Shown here: one piece after another, positions 12,297 through 25,899 of the stretch
Position numbering within the stretch: the first letter of the stretch is position 1
How the letters are laid out: every line of letters starts with the position of its first letter
From: Warburgia ugandensis
Lineage: Eukaryota > Streptophyta > Magnoliopsida > Canellales > Canellaceae
Length of the DNA: 64,000 bases
Assembly (NCBI GenBank): GCA_035236585.1
Contig: CP141132.1
Span: 56,703,880-56,767,879, forward strand
Reading direction: 5' to 3'
Translations under genes and position numbers: made by a program
The notes under the pieces: model-generated
What the model was told of the DNA's origin: nothing
Seen by the model: the letters and a program-made list of their open reading frames with translations, nothing else
The model's database searches: none

Positions 12297-15200
12297 TGTG
12301 AGGACCCAGGTTTTCAAATGCCTTTTTAAGAATTATTTTCAAAAGGTGGGATCCCTATCTGGAAATTTCTTTTAGAAAACAAATAGCAAAAACATTTTTC
12401 CTTGGAAAGATCTTTCAGAAAATCCTAAGTGTCATCAGACTGATCACAACAAATTCATGAGTTCTAAAATCAAACATTTTTACTTCAAATACGATAAGTA
12501 AAAAACTTATCATTTCCCAGAAATCTGTCCAGTTACAGCCCACAGTCCAATATGCATTAAACATATTTATACAGTCTACACTATTTATCAGAGTTATATA
12601 ACTACTCGGTCATCTCACAACATTTATAAAGTATATATATCATAAATACACTGTCTATACCCCCTCTCAAACTATTCTATGCACCTGGTCTCAACTCTTT
12701 TGCGTTTCCCTTCTTCCCATTTATTTTAGAGTTGGTGGGGCGAGTATAAGGGAATATACTAAGAAGGTAAAACTAAGATCACAAATATAAGTTAATGCAA
12801 ATTCACTTCCATGCACTCATGTACACAGTGAATATCTTTTTAAATATTCCATTCAAGGTTTTAGGTCATCCGAGTACAATGCAAGTGTAAGAATACTATG
12901 ATATGTCGACATCAAAAGAGTACTTAGTAAACAGGTGCACAGAATCGACGATAAATTAGTTAAGCACAAAAATCTCAATTTAAATAACATATGTAAAAGT
13001 CCTCATCAATTTGTGTCAAACATATCAGTTCTCAGCATGCAAATATGAATATATCAAACCTCAAATTATACAAGGCATTGTCATGCCAAGTGGCCAGGTA
13101 TCTATGACCCTACCACATGCGTGTTGCTAAAAAAATCAACCTGCAGCAACTACCCTATAATGAGACACCCAATACTACAACAACTACCCAATCATGGGAC
13201 ACTGTAGCAAAAGAATACATGGATCACTATGTTATGATAACTACCCAATAGTTGGACACTGCATGCTCAAATGCTAACACCAACCGCATGAGACTTATCA
13301 CTGTCTCACATTAGAGGAGAAAGAATCGCCTAGTGCAACCATCCCATGATACCACACTCAAAATTTAAGCACTTGGGCCTGGTGTCAAAAAATCAACCGT
13401 CGGAAGGTGAGTGACCATCCCTATAGTCCTCCTATCATAGTGTCCACCATGCGAAAGCACCTATTTAAAATAAATCCCCAGCAAATCCATGCATGAAATT
13501 ATGTGTACCATTGCACCCTCAATGACATATTAGTCATTGATCACATAATTAGATCCTGATCATGGTTTTAAAATACATATTTTTCATTTAAATGCCAATG
13601 GATGTCAAATATAAATGATGCATGAGGTTTAATTAGGAAAATTACCCATAATTTGCTTTTTATGTTTTCTAATATAATAATAATAAACTCCTTATATTTT
13701 TAATGAAAATCTAACAGAGTTTTCCCTGTTTATAGTACAATGCACCTTTAACACATATGGTGCATATTGCCTGATAATCATAATTTCATATTTATATAAA
13801 AATGGAGGCACTGTCTCTTGACAATTTCATCCACAAACAATTCAAAAGTTTTCACATAATTCAAGTCATGAGGATGTTGTTTCTGAATCTCAAGGATAAT
13901 CATCAACTACAATTATATGTAGTAATTTGCATGTACATAAAAAATAGTGCATAAGTGAAATAAATATGAAAACTTAGCAATCTTAGAATTTACCTACCTC
14001 AACCTGATGATTCAGATCACTAGAATTGATTCCCAATCAATTTGGATGTTACTCAACAAATCAAAAAATAAGGATCAAGACTTCTATAATCAACTATGAA
14101 TCAATCTAAGAAATATGAAATAAATATCATAATTTAGTCTCTTGATCATGGATTCATACATTAATATTCTAATTTGAATGATTATATTATCCTTGATTGG
14201 TTGTTTAACCTCAAATAAGATATCCTTGAGTGTTGGGGAGTTTAATTTTACACATCAACCAATAATATATGATGTTCCTAGCCCAAATTACACAAAAGAG
14301 CTAGAATGATTAGATCTACAAAGTAACAGTCCAATCAACATTTCTACATTTAATAGGCTTTTCACTCAATATTTTCAATCCAAATTTTCCTCCACATGTA
14401 ATTCACACTATTAGATTCATAGATCTACTGCTTGATCGTGTTTTTAATGGTCAGATTTGTAGATCTAGTGCCGCTCTTATACCATGTTTAGATAAAAAAA
14501 TTCAACAGCCAGATGATCTCCGATCAAACTTTCATTGACACGAATGTGAAATTTACTCAGTAAGGATTCCATCCATATAATTTTTCCTAAGTTTTGTTTG
14601 TCGGAAGTGCTTACTGACGCCAGAATTCGGTTACCATCGCTAGAGAAGACGACTAGAAAATGGTCATCACTAGTGACTATTACAACGTCAAAAATGTGAT
14701 TTTTTAAGAATTTGCATAATGGGTTTTGTAGATCTTGTCTTCACCTTCACTCCAATGAAATTTGGAGTGATTCCATTACCTTTTGCCACCAGAAAATAAG
14801 GAAAAACTAACAAAATCTCGGTTGGTTTTTCTGTCGTTGCCGGCAATAGGGGAAACTATGAAGGGAGAAATAGAGTGAGAGAGAAGAGGGAAAAGGGAGG
14901 AAAGAGGAAAGAGGAAAGGAGAAATTGGCCTTACCTATGCCGGTGACAGTTGCCAGTGGGGGAGGAAACAATGTTGATGGAGGGGAAAGGGAAATGCATG
15001 GAGGGGAAAACTTGACGTGAGAGGGAGGGCGATGAGAGAGCGATGGAGGGAGAGAGATGGGAGAGGAGAAATTAGGGGAAGAGGGGAGGCAATGGGCTTC
15101 CCTAGCTCCTTCCATGCATGACATGCAGCCAAGGATAGAGCTCCACGCATTGAGCTCCCCCTGGTTCGCCGTCGCATGGGGCCCATCCATTGAGAGGGGG

Positions 15201-15370
15201 TTCCATTATCAATTTGGTCTACTCCATAATTTAGTAAAATCTTTGGTTCTCTCACCTCCGAACTCTATTTTGTGCAAAATTAGTATCATTGAAAAGTCAA
15301 ATTCAGAAGCAAAATTCAATTTTTGCACCCAAACTCCTTTTAATTATAATACACATGTAGGGTTGTTATA
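12297..15370 (-). mobile_element. solo long LTR, gypsy type
   Basis: A 3074 bp unit with near-canonical ends. The + strand starts TGTGAGGACCC and ends GGGTTGTTATA (canonical …ACA, one change). It is flanked by GTACA (12292-12296) and GTATA (15371-15375), a 5 bp target duplication with one C/T difference. Read on the minus strand it begins TATAACAACCC, followed further in by a CT-rich stretch and a GC-richer patch (14800-15200) as expected of an LTR leader, and it ends with the A-box-like CCTGGGTCCTCACA. There is no tRNA primer site, polypurine tract or pol remnant inside, so this is one LTR rather than a whole element. The overlapping long frames at 14807-15371 are by-products of this biased sequence. 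Confidence 0.65.
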
Positions 15371-15375
15371 GTATA

Positions 15376-17300
15376 CCACATAGAGGACAAGTCTCTATTA
15401 AAATGATTACAAGTATTCATACTAAATTTCTCTGTATTCTAATAATGTTACAATGGTAAATTCAAATGTAGTCTTCCCTATGACTATGTTCGCAACTCTT
15501 GCTTCCTTTTGCAACTAAGGTTTTCCATCAATTAGTATTTCCTTTTATTATAGAGTCTCTAATCAAATTGCATTCAATATACATATCAACAAATTTGATA
15601 TACAAGGAAATAGAAGTTCAATAATTCACATTAATTTGCTAAATAAGATTATAATGGATATCTTTCAAATGCATATGCTTTCATAAGAATATTTAGTAGA
15701 CATAACAATTATTCTTTCAATATTCAATTTCCTTGGAATGGAACACTTTCCTTACCTTTTGTCTTATTTGCTACTTTAACCATATGAGAAATTTTCTTAA
15801 TACCTCAATCATTAGTTACATTCCTCTTTACTTGTTGTCTTAGGATCAATAAAAGTAACTTTTTCTTTCTTAAACAATGTTGCCCAACCTATGTAGCACT
15901 TAACATAGTAATTACCACTATATTACCTCTTAATGATCTCATCATTTAATGCATGCTTATTGAGACTCGAAGAAGTTCAAATTCAACTGTATAATTTCTA
16001 TCTATTAAGACTAAGATGATTGTAATTGGATAGCTTGATAGTTTTCCACTATAGTTTTTGAACCAATTGTTCATCATATATGTGCATGAAACAAAGTAGA
16101 AATAAACAAATTAAAATAATCTACACATATAAATGCTAATCTAAATTTCCATTACATCATGGTTTTTTATGTAAAGTTACCATCCACTTTGAATAAGCCC
16201 CTCAACTAATTTATCAAAATGAAAATCAAGAAGCTTAACCTTGTTGCAAAGGACTTCTACTATACATGACATGTGACTAATTGCAACTTGTATGCAACTT
16301 TTGTTGTATTATGTGAATGCCAATTCTTATGGTAAAGAAGATCAAATATATATATATATATATATATATATTATCACCATGATTCTCAATTTAATGGCCT
16401 CTAACATGCAATCATGGCTTGTACATGAAAACTATGGCTTCTGTTGTAACATGCGACCAAGTCTTGTGTACCAAACTATGATTCCATCTGGTTAAGTGTG
16501 ACCCATTATCACTTTAAATGTCTATCCAATAATATAATTGAAACATGTCCTATGGGTACCCCATTCCAACCAAATTACCAAATGAACTTCCACTTATAAT
16601 GAATGACAATAGGATAAAGAACTCCATCCTAAGTCCCATCAGAAAGTAGAAGAAATCAGTGGCCAAAGTTAGTGAAATCTTCATGAATTCTAACTTTTCG
16701 TAAATTGTAAATAGAGATTGGACTAATCATGAATTGTGAATAGGGATAAGATAACTGGTTAGCTAGTGTCACCCGCACAGGCCACACATGACTATTTCTG
16801 TCATCCCCTACTTTTTTAATAACACTCTCTCACTTGTAAACACTGTAAGAGGTGTTGCTCAAGTATTTTAATTTGAAAAAAATATTTCAATTTTTTTTAA
16901 TAGGAACTAATGCGTGACACATTAGAGAATTTCATGGGTGATCTAAAAAAAAAACAATCAATCTAAGCTATCCAAATCTCAAATTCTTTCCTTAGTCCAT
17001 ATCATGATATTTTTTAAAGATCTGCATAATTTAGTCATTGAAAATCTTTAATCAAAGACATAAGGGTTGGATTGATGAATGTTGATCAACTTGTATGTGG
17101 CTAGAATTAAAGAATTGTGCTATAATCAAGCTAGGAAATTCAATGTTAAACGATATTTTAATTGAATTTCTATCTTTTGAATATAGAATTTTTTATTTTT
17201 CATTATTTCAATAGACGTAAGTTTCTAGTTCAATGTTATCCAATTCTTATATTTTTTGTTAATTTGTGGCAAATTGAATTTTATTTAAAATCCATTCTTG
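15376..17300. other. no recognisable gene
   Basis: AT-rich, with an (AT)n run at 16347-16371 inside a chance frame. I see no family signature and no paired repeats. Confidence 0.4.
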
Positions 17301-19254
17301 TTAAATCGAGTCCCCATGGGATCGATTGATACTTGCACAAGCTATACTACAGTAGCAAGTGCACTTGCGAAAAATAATCAACCATTATTTCATAAATCTT
17401 CCATAATTACAATATAACACAAAATTTCTTGAGAATGTATCCAAGCCAAATCTTTAACTCCAATATTCCAATGACTTTCCTAGCATGATCATTTATGCAA
17501 TTCATGCATGATCCATTGGATCTCTATACATGATCATTGTATTCTATGGCTAGATCTCCTATACTTTGTAAACTACTTTTATTCTAAAAATAAAAGAATA
17601 CATCATTTTCAATAAATAAAAACATGAGAAAGTAGTTGTCATAAGTAATTATCATACATGAATCTCATTCATCACATATTCCACAGGGTCCCCAATCAAT
17701 CATCCATACTCCATATGCATGCTTGTACTAAATTATCTATAACTTTCTTAATTCATATCAAATAGAGATGATTCAAAAACCTACTTTTAAGGATTGAATG
17801 ATCTATCCAACCAAGAGATTCAACTAATTGAACCATTGCATCAAAAATCCCTAATTCACATTGAATGGTATCATACTATTCACTTAGAACTATGTTGAAC
17901 TTGTAATTCCAATATCCATCACGGGGTTTTATCATATGACAATTTATTGGAGTTACCTAGCATGTTATCAACATCGATAAGATAAAACTATAGCTAAGGA
18001 TTACTCAATCAATATCCTTTTGCGTTACACTAATTTATTCATGCACATATAATTGTGAATTTAAAGAAAATTATTTTCATGACAGTATCATCTCAAACAT
18101 CATAACTAAAATAAATTATCACATGATTATTATGAAAAAGGATCAATAAATGAACAATCTCATCATATCAAGAATTGATCATAATAATGCATTCACATGA
18201 ATCTCATTCAATACTATGTGTTTACAAATTTTACCAAACTAAAATTCTTAATTAATCCATGCAAATAAAATTTACTTTAACATAAAATATATAGGCTTTG
18301 TTCATAATCAGCAAAAATTCAAACCCTCATATTTTCATACTAAAATTCCAAGTTTTACATGTAGAAAACCAAGAACACATTTTTTTCAACTCATAGAACT
18401 AGGGTTTTAGTTTTTTTACAAAATTCAAAAAGAAAAAACTTATGAAACTTAGAAGGATGGTCCAAAACATACACACAAACAAAATTTAGAATTTTAATTT
18501 ACAACACAAAAGCACAACACTCTAAAACGCTAGTTCAAAATTTTCCTCTCTAAAATTAGGAAAAATATCAAATGGTATAAAAAATAAATGTGACTTAAAC
18601 CACTGGACTTATCATGAAAAATTATATCGCATACCAAAATTTTGAAACAAAAATCCAACTATAACTTACGGGCCAGTAAAATGAAACTCCATGGTTGCAA
18701 TAACTTTCTAGATTTGGAAACCTCATCAAATGAACTCAAAGTTGAATCAAACTTGATTTCATTAAAAAAAAGGTCTTGATGAGTATAGTAACCCTTCAAA
18801 ATTTTAAGGTAGTCATTAGTTACAATAGAAATGCGTATCATTGTAAATCTCGTGTCTTTGATATCACTATTGAATTACTTGTGGAAGCCAAAACTTTTTT
18901 TATTCGAAATTAGAATTCAAAATTCTAGTTTATGATCAGGCTTGAATCATGTGATTAGAACTTTTAATTAACACAAATCAATTATAGATGTACCATGTTA
19001 GGATTGAAATTGTAAACCTTTATTTGCCCTAGCACAGGCTGAAAATCATAATTGTAAGCATCTTCTTCTTCTTGTTTTTCTTCTTCTCTTGGAAGTGAGT
19101 GTAAGCTCCAACTCTTGTGAACTATAGAGAGGAAGAGAGTTCCATGATCTTTCCAATTACATAGGACACTTGGGATGGGATTTTTTTTATTATATATTTT
19201 ATTCTTTCCCCCTAAAGTATTACTTAAATAGATGAAAGCTTACCTAGTTCTTCT
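17300..19254 (-). mobile_element. possible Athila/Tat-type LTR debris
   Basis: On the minus strand, around 17306-17375, the sequence reads GCAAGTGCACTTGC, then GTATAGCTTGTGCAAGTA, then ATCGATCCCATGGGGA. This order (short direct GCAAGT words followed by a GTATCGATCCCA(C/T)-type block) is typical of the junction region of plant Athila/Tat elements. The rest up to 19254 is AT-rich without coding remnants. No primer-binding site or target duplication was found, so limits and identity are uncertain. Confidence 0.3.
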
Positions 19255-19420
19255 CTTAGATGACTAGGGGTACTTTTTACCATCTAGAGAGAGAGTGTGG
19301 CATCAAGAAAATCCACCCACTAATAATTACATGCGGCCCACATAAAATGATAATTTATGTAGGTAACCTTATAAATAAATTACTATTATACCTTCCCACT
19401 ATTATATATTCACATGTGAC
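19255..19420. repeat. dispersed repeat, copy B
   Basis: Second copy of the block at 10441-10600, same orientation: CTAGGGG, TACCATCTA, ATCCACCCACTAATAAT, GATAATTTATGTAGGTAA and TTATACCTTCCCAC. I estimate by eye about 70% identity. Confidence 0.55.
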
Positions 19421-20829
19421 ACTAGGGATGGTAATAATGCTAGCAGCATGAGTTGATTTATGTTTACAACCCAATGCAAGGTGGGGCAAACTATGAGAAG
19501 CCCATTTTAGTCAACCTCGTCCCAGCCCATCAACTCATTCTACTTCTTAATTTTCTTCTTCAAGTTGAAAAACAAAAAACCCAAAACTTTTTTATTTGGG
19601 TACTATCAATTATAGAGAAAGAAAGAAAGAGAACAAGAGAAAGATGAAGAGAGACATAGAGACGGTTGAGGATGATTTGTTAAAGCAGAATTTTTGCTGG
19701 TTAAACTTGAAAGAGAAGAGGGTTTTTATAGTAGAGATTGGAGAGAGAAGAGTGGGACATGGACAGGATTTTTGCAACTTTTTATATGTTAGAATAGAAT
19801 TTTACATAAATTCCCTTAGATATTAACTAAAGGAAAAATAAATCATGGGTACTTTCCATACTTAATATAACTATACATCTTCATAGGTATGAGTCACAAT
19901 TTTTTGAGGAAAGAAGACTTATGAAAGTAAATAGTATTTTGAGAAAATAAAGCATGTTAAAAAGTAGATATGAATATATTTGAGATGAACTTGTGAAAGA
20001 TGTGGAATGAAAGATTTTGTTTATGGTTAATTCTTAAATGTAAATGTAAGTCTGACAAAAATGTGGGGAAGTTAAGTAGGGGCTTACATTTCATTTTCCT
20101 ACTTTTCTACTACATTTTTTATTGCGTATATTAATAACTAGAGAAACTTTTTTAGTCAAATGTGTTGACAATTATCTAAGGGAGAACAAATTAGAATTTA
20201 TATGACTTGGTTAAGACAGAACTATGATTTGATGAGAGAGATTTGCATTGCCAGTACAACCCATTAGATCAACCACAAAATAAGAAAGCAGAAAAGCTAG
20301 TCGATCTCCACCACATAAATAGGAGAAAAAAGAGAAGGATAAAGATTCCCAAGGGTTTTTACTCTTCCCTCTACCTCTAGAAGAGCTACATTCTCTTAAG
20401 TGCTTCTTTCACCAATGGGATTCCATTAGCTAGGCACACAAATTACAACCTGTCAATGTTCTTGATTAGCCAAATATGGAAATCAATAGTACCATAATCA
20501 ATGTGGTTCATTTCAAGAAGTGATCTTCACTCTAATAGTCTATGTGAAAGTTTAAAACTCTAAAGCTCCAGACCACTTGAAATTTATCCTTCGATGATCT
20601 GAAGTTGTATCACAGTTTTGGAAATGTAGGTTACAACTTGATCAAATTTAAGTATCCATAGGCATTATTACAAACTTAATTGCAACAGTTTACAAGGTCT
20701 CATTGATCAAAGCATTGAATTTAGTCATATTGTAAGTTAGTAGCTGGGCAACGCTAGTATTGGATATTGAAAAGTATAAAAAAAACATAATTGATATGAA
20801 AGTCCAACAATTGTAGATAGAAGAGTCAA
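19421..20829. other. no recognisable gene
   Basis: AT-rich spacer. The purine-rich stretch 19610-19660 gives a chance Lys/Glu/Arg-rich frame. No repeats were paired; the right edge is the tail of RTE copy 1. Confidence 0.4.
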
Positions 20830-22911
20830 ATTCATCATCATCATGATTGAGACCTTATCCCAATTAGGGGTTGGTCACATAAATCTTATTCCTCCATTCC
20901 TCTCTATTAAGTACGATGGCTTCATTTAGTCCCAAAGTTTTTAAATGTTTTCTCACCACTTTTATCTACATTTTTTGGGTTTTCCCCTTGCCCTTTTAAA
21001 CCTTCTACTTGCAGTACCTCACTTCTTGTAACTAGTGTTGTTTTCATCTCCTTTGGACATGACCAAACCATCTAAGTCTAATCTCCCTCATCTTGTTATC
21101 TATTGGTGCGACCCCAAAGTTTCCTCTAATGTTTTTATTCCTAATTTTATCCTTTCTTGTCTTACCACTCATCCATCTCAACATCCTCATATCCATGATG
21201 CTCATCCTATGAACATGATGTTCCTTAACTACCCAACACTATGATTCATAGAGCATGGTTGGCCTTATGGCCATCCTATGGAATTTTCTTTTTAGTTTGA
21301 GTGGCACATGCCTATCATACAAAACTCCAGATGCACATCTCCATTTGTTCCAATATACTTGGATTCTCTAAGTAACCTCTCTCTCAATATCTCTACTCTC
21401 ATGAATCATTGATCCTAAGTACTGAAAGTGGTCTTTTATGGGGACTTCTTGGTTATCAATCTTAATTAGTATTTTACTCCTACTCCTATCCTTGCTAAAA
21501 TTGCATTCCATATATTCTACCTTATTTTGGCTGATTTTAAATCCTTTAAATTCTAATGCTTCTCTCCATAACTCTAGCTTTGTATTTACACCCTCCCTTA
21601 TCTTATCAAGTAAGACTATATCATCTACAAATAGCATGCACCATTGAATCTCCTTATGTAGATGTTTTGTTAACTCATTCATAACCAAAGTGAAAAGGTT
21701 TGGGCTCAAAGTTGATCCTTGGTACAATCCTGCAATGAAAAAAAAAAAATGATCTCATCACTGGTGGTCTTAACATTTGTCACTGCTCCCTCATACATAT
21801 CTTTAATTATGTCTATGTACCACCACGAAACCCCTTTCTCACCTAACACCCTCCACATCAACTCTCTACGAACTCTATCATAAGCTTTCTCGAAGTTGAT
21901 AAAGACCATGTGGAGGTCTTTTCTCCTCTCCCTATATTTCTCTATCAATTGTCTTAGTAAGAAAATAGCTTCCATGGTAGACCTCACAGGCATGAAACCA
22001 AACTAGTTCTTTGATACACTTGTGTCATGTCATAGCATCTTCTCAATCACTCTTTCAAAAAGTTTCATAGTGTGGCTCATAAGTTTGATCACATATAATT
22101 AATATAGCTTTATATGTCTCATTTATTCTTATAAATTCGTACAATAGAGCTTTTCCTTCATTCATCGAGTATTTTCTTTGATTTTATTATCTTATCAAAC
22201 AACTAGGTCAGCCAAACTACTCTAGTATCTGCCATATGCTTCCAAACCTCTATTAGTATACCATTGAGACCCATGGCTTTTCTTGATTTCATCTTTTTCA
22301 AGGCCTCTTTCACTTCAAGTATTCTAATCCTACGTTCATATCTATAATGTCGAATATAATTTTCAATTCTTATATTCTCAAAGCCATTGTTATTTAACAA
22401 TTTTTGAAAGCAAGTTTCCTAATTTTATTTGATCTCGTCATCTTTGACTAGTACCCTTTGATCATCACTTCTAATGCACCTAACATGATCTAAGTCCTTA
22501 CCCTTCTATTCTCTTATTTTTGCAAGTTTAAAAACATCTTTCTCACCTTCTCTTAATCCTAGTCTAATATAGATGTCATCATATGCCTTAAGTTTAGCCT
22601 CACTTACTATTCTCTTAGCAACCTTGTTAGCATTCTTATACTATTCAGAGTTTTCATTATTTTTAGTTTTGTGACATGCTTTAAAACACACCCGTTTTTC
22701 TTTAATAACTTTTTTGCACTATGTCACTCCACGACCATATTTCCTTTACTAATTGTCTTTTACCTTTAGATACTCCTAAGACATCTTTTACCACTTTCTT
22801 AATGGACTCAGCCATATTAGTTTGCATGATGTTTACTTCTGTTTCATAGTTCCAGTTTCCTTCTACCATCAACTTATTTATGAAGGAGGTTATTTTCTCT
22901 CCTTTAAAGTT
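20830..22911 (-). mobile_element. RTE-type LINE, copy 1 (5'-truncated)
   Basis: On the minus strand the element ends with CCCCTAATTGGGATAAGG followed by a short (GAT)n tail (20831-20843), the type of 3' end seen in RTE-clade LINEs. Sequence collinear with copies 2 and 3 runs to about 22911, where similarity to copy 2 stops abruptly, so the 5' end and the endonuclease domain are missing. Reverse transcriptase remnants occupy 21368-22400. Many frameshifts and stops make it dead. Confidence 0.85.
21368..22400 (-). pseudogene. RTE reverse transcriptase remnant (copy 1)
   Basis: Broken reverse transcriptase in three frames. 22203-22400 holds the palm/finger entry motif KAMGLNGILIEVWKHM (family: KA.GPDGIP.E.WK). 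21706-21993 holds MPVRSTMEAIFLLRQLIEKY and FINFEKAYDRV, the first catalytic-Asp region (family FIDLEKAYD, here D changed to N). 21368-21727 holds the oligomer-grip STLSPNLFTLVMNELTKHL and the catalytic box FVDD (MLFVDDIVLL). Related copies at 42569-43546 read FADD. This would copy element RNA by target-primed reverse transcription in the nucleus; it cannot now because the frame is broken. Confidence 0.85.
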
Positions 22912-24299
22912 GTCATCTTGGTTTATAGAGAATGTTGATTTTATCCATATAAGAACATAATTAAGATGGACCTAATAGTATATAGAAGTTTGAAACTGAT
23001 TGAGGAAATGAAAAATGTAAGGGAGATGTTGGATTATAGATTCATTGAAGAAAGAACAAATTGGACTTCATGTGGCTCATATTTTTGACAATTTTAATAT
23101 AAGGTTTATACCTTTTGTATTACAGTAAATATAGGCAATTCAAGGCTCTATCTCTTTGGAATAGGGTGTTTATATATATCTTATCTTATTTTGCTTCTTC
23201 AAAAGTTGTTCAATGTAACTCCATGATGGTTTGTTATTTTGGTTATTGAATGATTTTTTAAATGTAGGTATGTGTAATGTGAGCCATACCTTTATTCTTT
23301 GTAGGTCTTCCAATTTGTGGCTAGCAAGTGTTTTTGCTTGTTTGTCAGAATTTGTTGACCAAATGCTACCACTAGACTCTCCTATTTTGATAGGAAATTG
23401 ATACCTAAAACAAATTATCATTTAAGTGTGATGTGAAATTTTCCATTTCTTTAAAACTTATCATACATAGTTTACCTTGGTATAATCTGAAAATTCTTTG
23501 TCAAGCATTGTTTGCATCCACTGGTCTAGTTTTTATTTTTGTGTTGCATCCTTTGCATGTCATGTATCATGGTTCATGTTCCCACTTATTTATATTATCC
23601 ATGGATGTACTGTGTACATTTTGCATTGTATGGAATTGATGTTAGTTAAAAAAAAATTTGGTATATTTGAAGTTAGGATAGTATTTTGTTTGTTTCCTTC
23701 GAAAATTCTTTTGTGTCTGCAATTTGTTTGATGGTGGAATCAATCAACTGAACAAGTGATAATCTATACCTTTCTTGTTTAGTTTTTTGGGTTTCTATGT
23801 AAATTTTATTTGAAGAAACCCTATTTGGAATTTTAGTTGGAGATCAAATAATATTGGCACAAACATAGAGAATTATGAATATAAAGATTAGATACAAGAT
23901 ACCATTGCCTCAGATTCATTACTTCACAATTGTTTAGATTTATTAAAAATCTAGTTCTAAATATGATTGATAGATTTCAAGCCATTAACATGGTCAAAAT
24001 CTTCCCATTGTTCTAGCCTACACCAGTTCCTCCAAAATCAACCCTCATGACCTCAAATGCACTACCATCCACTTGGTTCATCCAATCTATTTTATAGCCC
24101 TCAACTAAATTGGTGATGCAGGGTCAAACTTCCATCCTAAAACAAACTTTAATCATAATCCTAAGATCAAAACAAAGACTATCTTGAAACCACCTTTAAC
24201 GCCAATTGTTGTCTACAATACTCCCCAATTCATTCTCACTCCTATCCAATTTACCTAAGGGGCAATTTCAAACCATTCAACCTGGCTCAAGATCACCCT
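22912..24299. other. no recognisable gene
   Basis: AT-rich sequence between RTE copy 1 and the first readable part of the gypsy element. Sequence after ~23950 may already belong to the gypsy gag region (Pro/Asn/Thr-rich when translated on +), but no diagnostic motif is visible. Confidence 0.35.
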
Positions 24300-24339
24300 A
24301 CTCCACCTGTCAAGGAAAGAATGGTCATCCAATCCTCAT

Positions 24340-25010
24340 AAAATGGTTATGAGGTGATTGAACAACTCAGAAGGACCCAAGCTCAGATATTAATATGGGG
24401 CCTATTCATAGCCTCAAAGAAACACTGGCAAACTATCTTGGGGCAGTCGAGTTAGGCCCAACTTCCTACCCAAACTTCTCTAAAACAATTAATTTCTATT
24501 CTGGATCCAATACTTTACCTTTAATAATGAAGACTTGCCCCCATAAGGGATTAATCATAATAAGTGATTATTCATCACTATTGATTGTTGTGGGATGACA
24601 GCGCCATGGGTATTACTAGAAGATAACTCAATAGTTAGGATGTGTACCCTCTAGATAGTCATGGACTTGGCATTAATTTGGATTAGCTTAAATCAACTTC
24701 TTAAGAGATTCTGGAATATGACAATAGCAAGAGGTAGATATATGGGATCGTAAACATAGAAGTTTTAATTGGATTAGCCATGCATATGGTTACCTTTTAG
24801 GTTGTTAGCATAGTAGCCTCTTTCAACCTTTTGTTAGGAAGTCCATGGATTCATGCAACCAAAGGAGTACCTTTGTACCCCATCATAAGCTCAAATTTGT
24901 CCACAAAACCAGCATTGTATGTATATTTGGGGGTGTTGATAGTTTCATTGGTGTCCTAGAAGTAGAAAAGTTCAAATCTAGGTTAAATTTGGACCAAAAT
25001 GAGGTGTCGC
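24340..25010 (+). pseudogene. gypsy gag-pol spacer and protease-like remnant
   Basis: At 24345-24430 the translation reads GYEVIEQLRRTQAQI and then WGLFIASKKHWQ, matching the short conserved block that precedes the protease in Tat-type polyproteins. At about 24785-24870 SFNLLLGSPWIHATKGVP matches the block (YNLLLGRPW.H…GA.PS) closing the aspartic-protease-like domain. Several in-frame stops separate them. No intact DS/TG catalytic triad is visible. Confidence 0.6.
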
Positions 25011-25899
25011 TTAGTTGATTCACCTTTTCCAATATATGTAATGTTCATGTAAACCCATCTCAAGAGGATGCCATCCCTCTTCCTTGTGCAAAAAATAGCG
25101 TGGTATCATCGAGCATATGAAAAGTGGAGTCCTTTGGAGGTACTATTCTAAGAAAAAAGAGTCATAACTTATGAACCTTCATAGTAGAAGAGTCATAAGT
25201 AGGACCCACATGGTTTGAGATATCAAGAGAGGAAGAAACAAAGTATCAACTCAAGGTAAAAGGTTTGAGTGAAAGGAGTCTTAATGTGTGATTCCATAAG
25301 GAGAAACACACCCATTTATCACTTTCCAAAACCATGGTTTAATGAGACTCAGATGATGCTGCAAATTTTGAGGTTTTCTTCAATGACCTCACTTCTGACA
25401 TGGAAAATATCCTAACTAGCATTAGTAAGTATATCATTATGGAGAATTTTGGAGATGATGAGATATGAAAGTTTATAAGGACGATACTGCAATTGTGTTA
25501 ATCACTAAAACTAGCATTGTACCTCCACCTCCCATTGTACCCCCCACTAACCCTCTTAATAATTAGGCCATGGACTACCTTATTCCTTTTGATCTTACTC
25601 CTCATATTCTTGTCCTACTCCCAATTTTTGAATCAATGAATCTTGATTTTGAATACTTTTGTCTTCTTTTGAACTTCATTATTATGTTGATCACTCAAAT
25701 GACACTGATGATGGTCCTATAGGTGAGCTCTAAAAAATGATTGAAAAATAAAAATGAGCCAAGCTAAACCTAGTGGTGATGAACTCTGTAACATTAATGT
25801 AGGGACATAAGATAAGAAATAGGAACTTTGATTTGGTATCAATTTAACCCAAAATAAAAAGTCAAAATTTGTGTCTCTACTCATAGAATACAAAGTTCT

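Noticed and set aside
14807..15371. Three overlapping frames of 104-127 codons on both strands
   Set aside because: Purine/pyrimidine-skewed part of the solo LTR 12297-15370; open on both strands at once because of low complexity.
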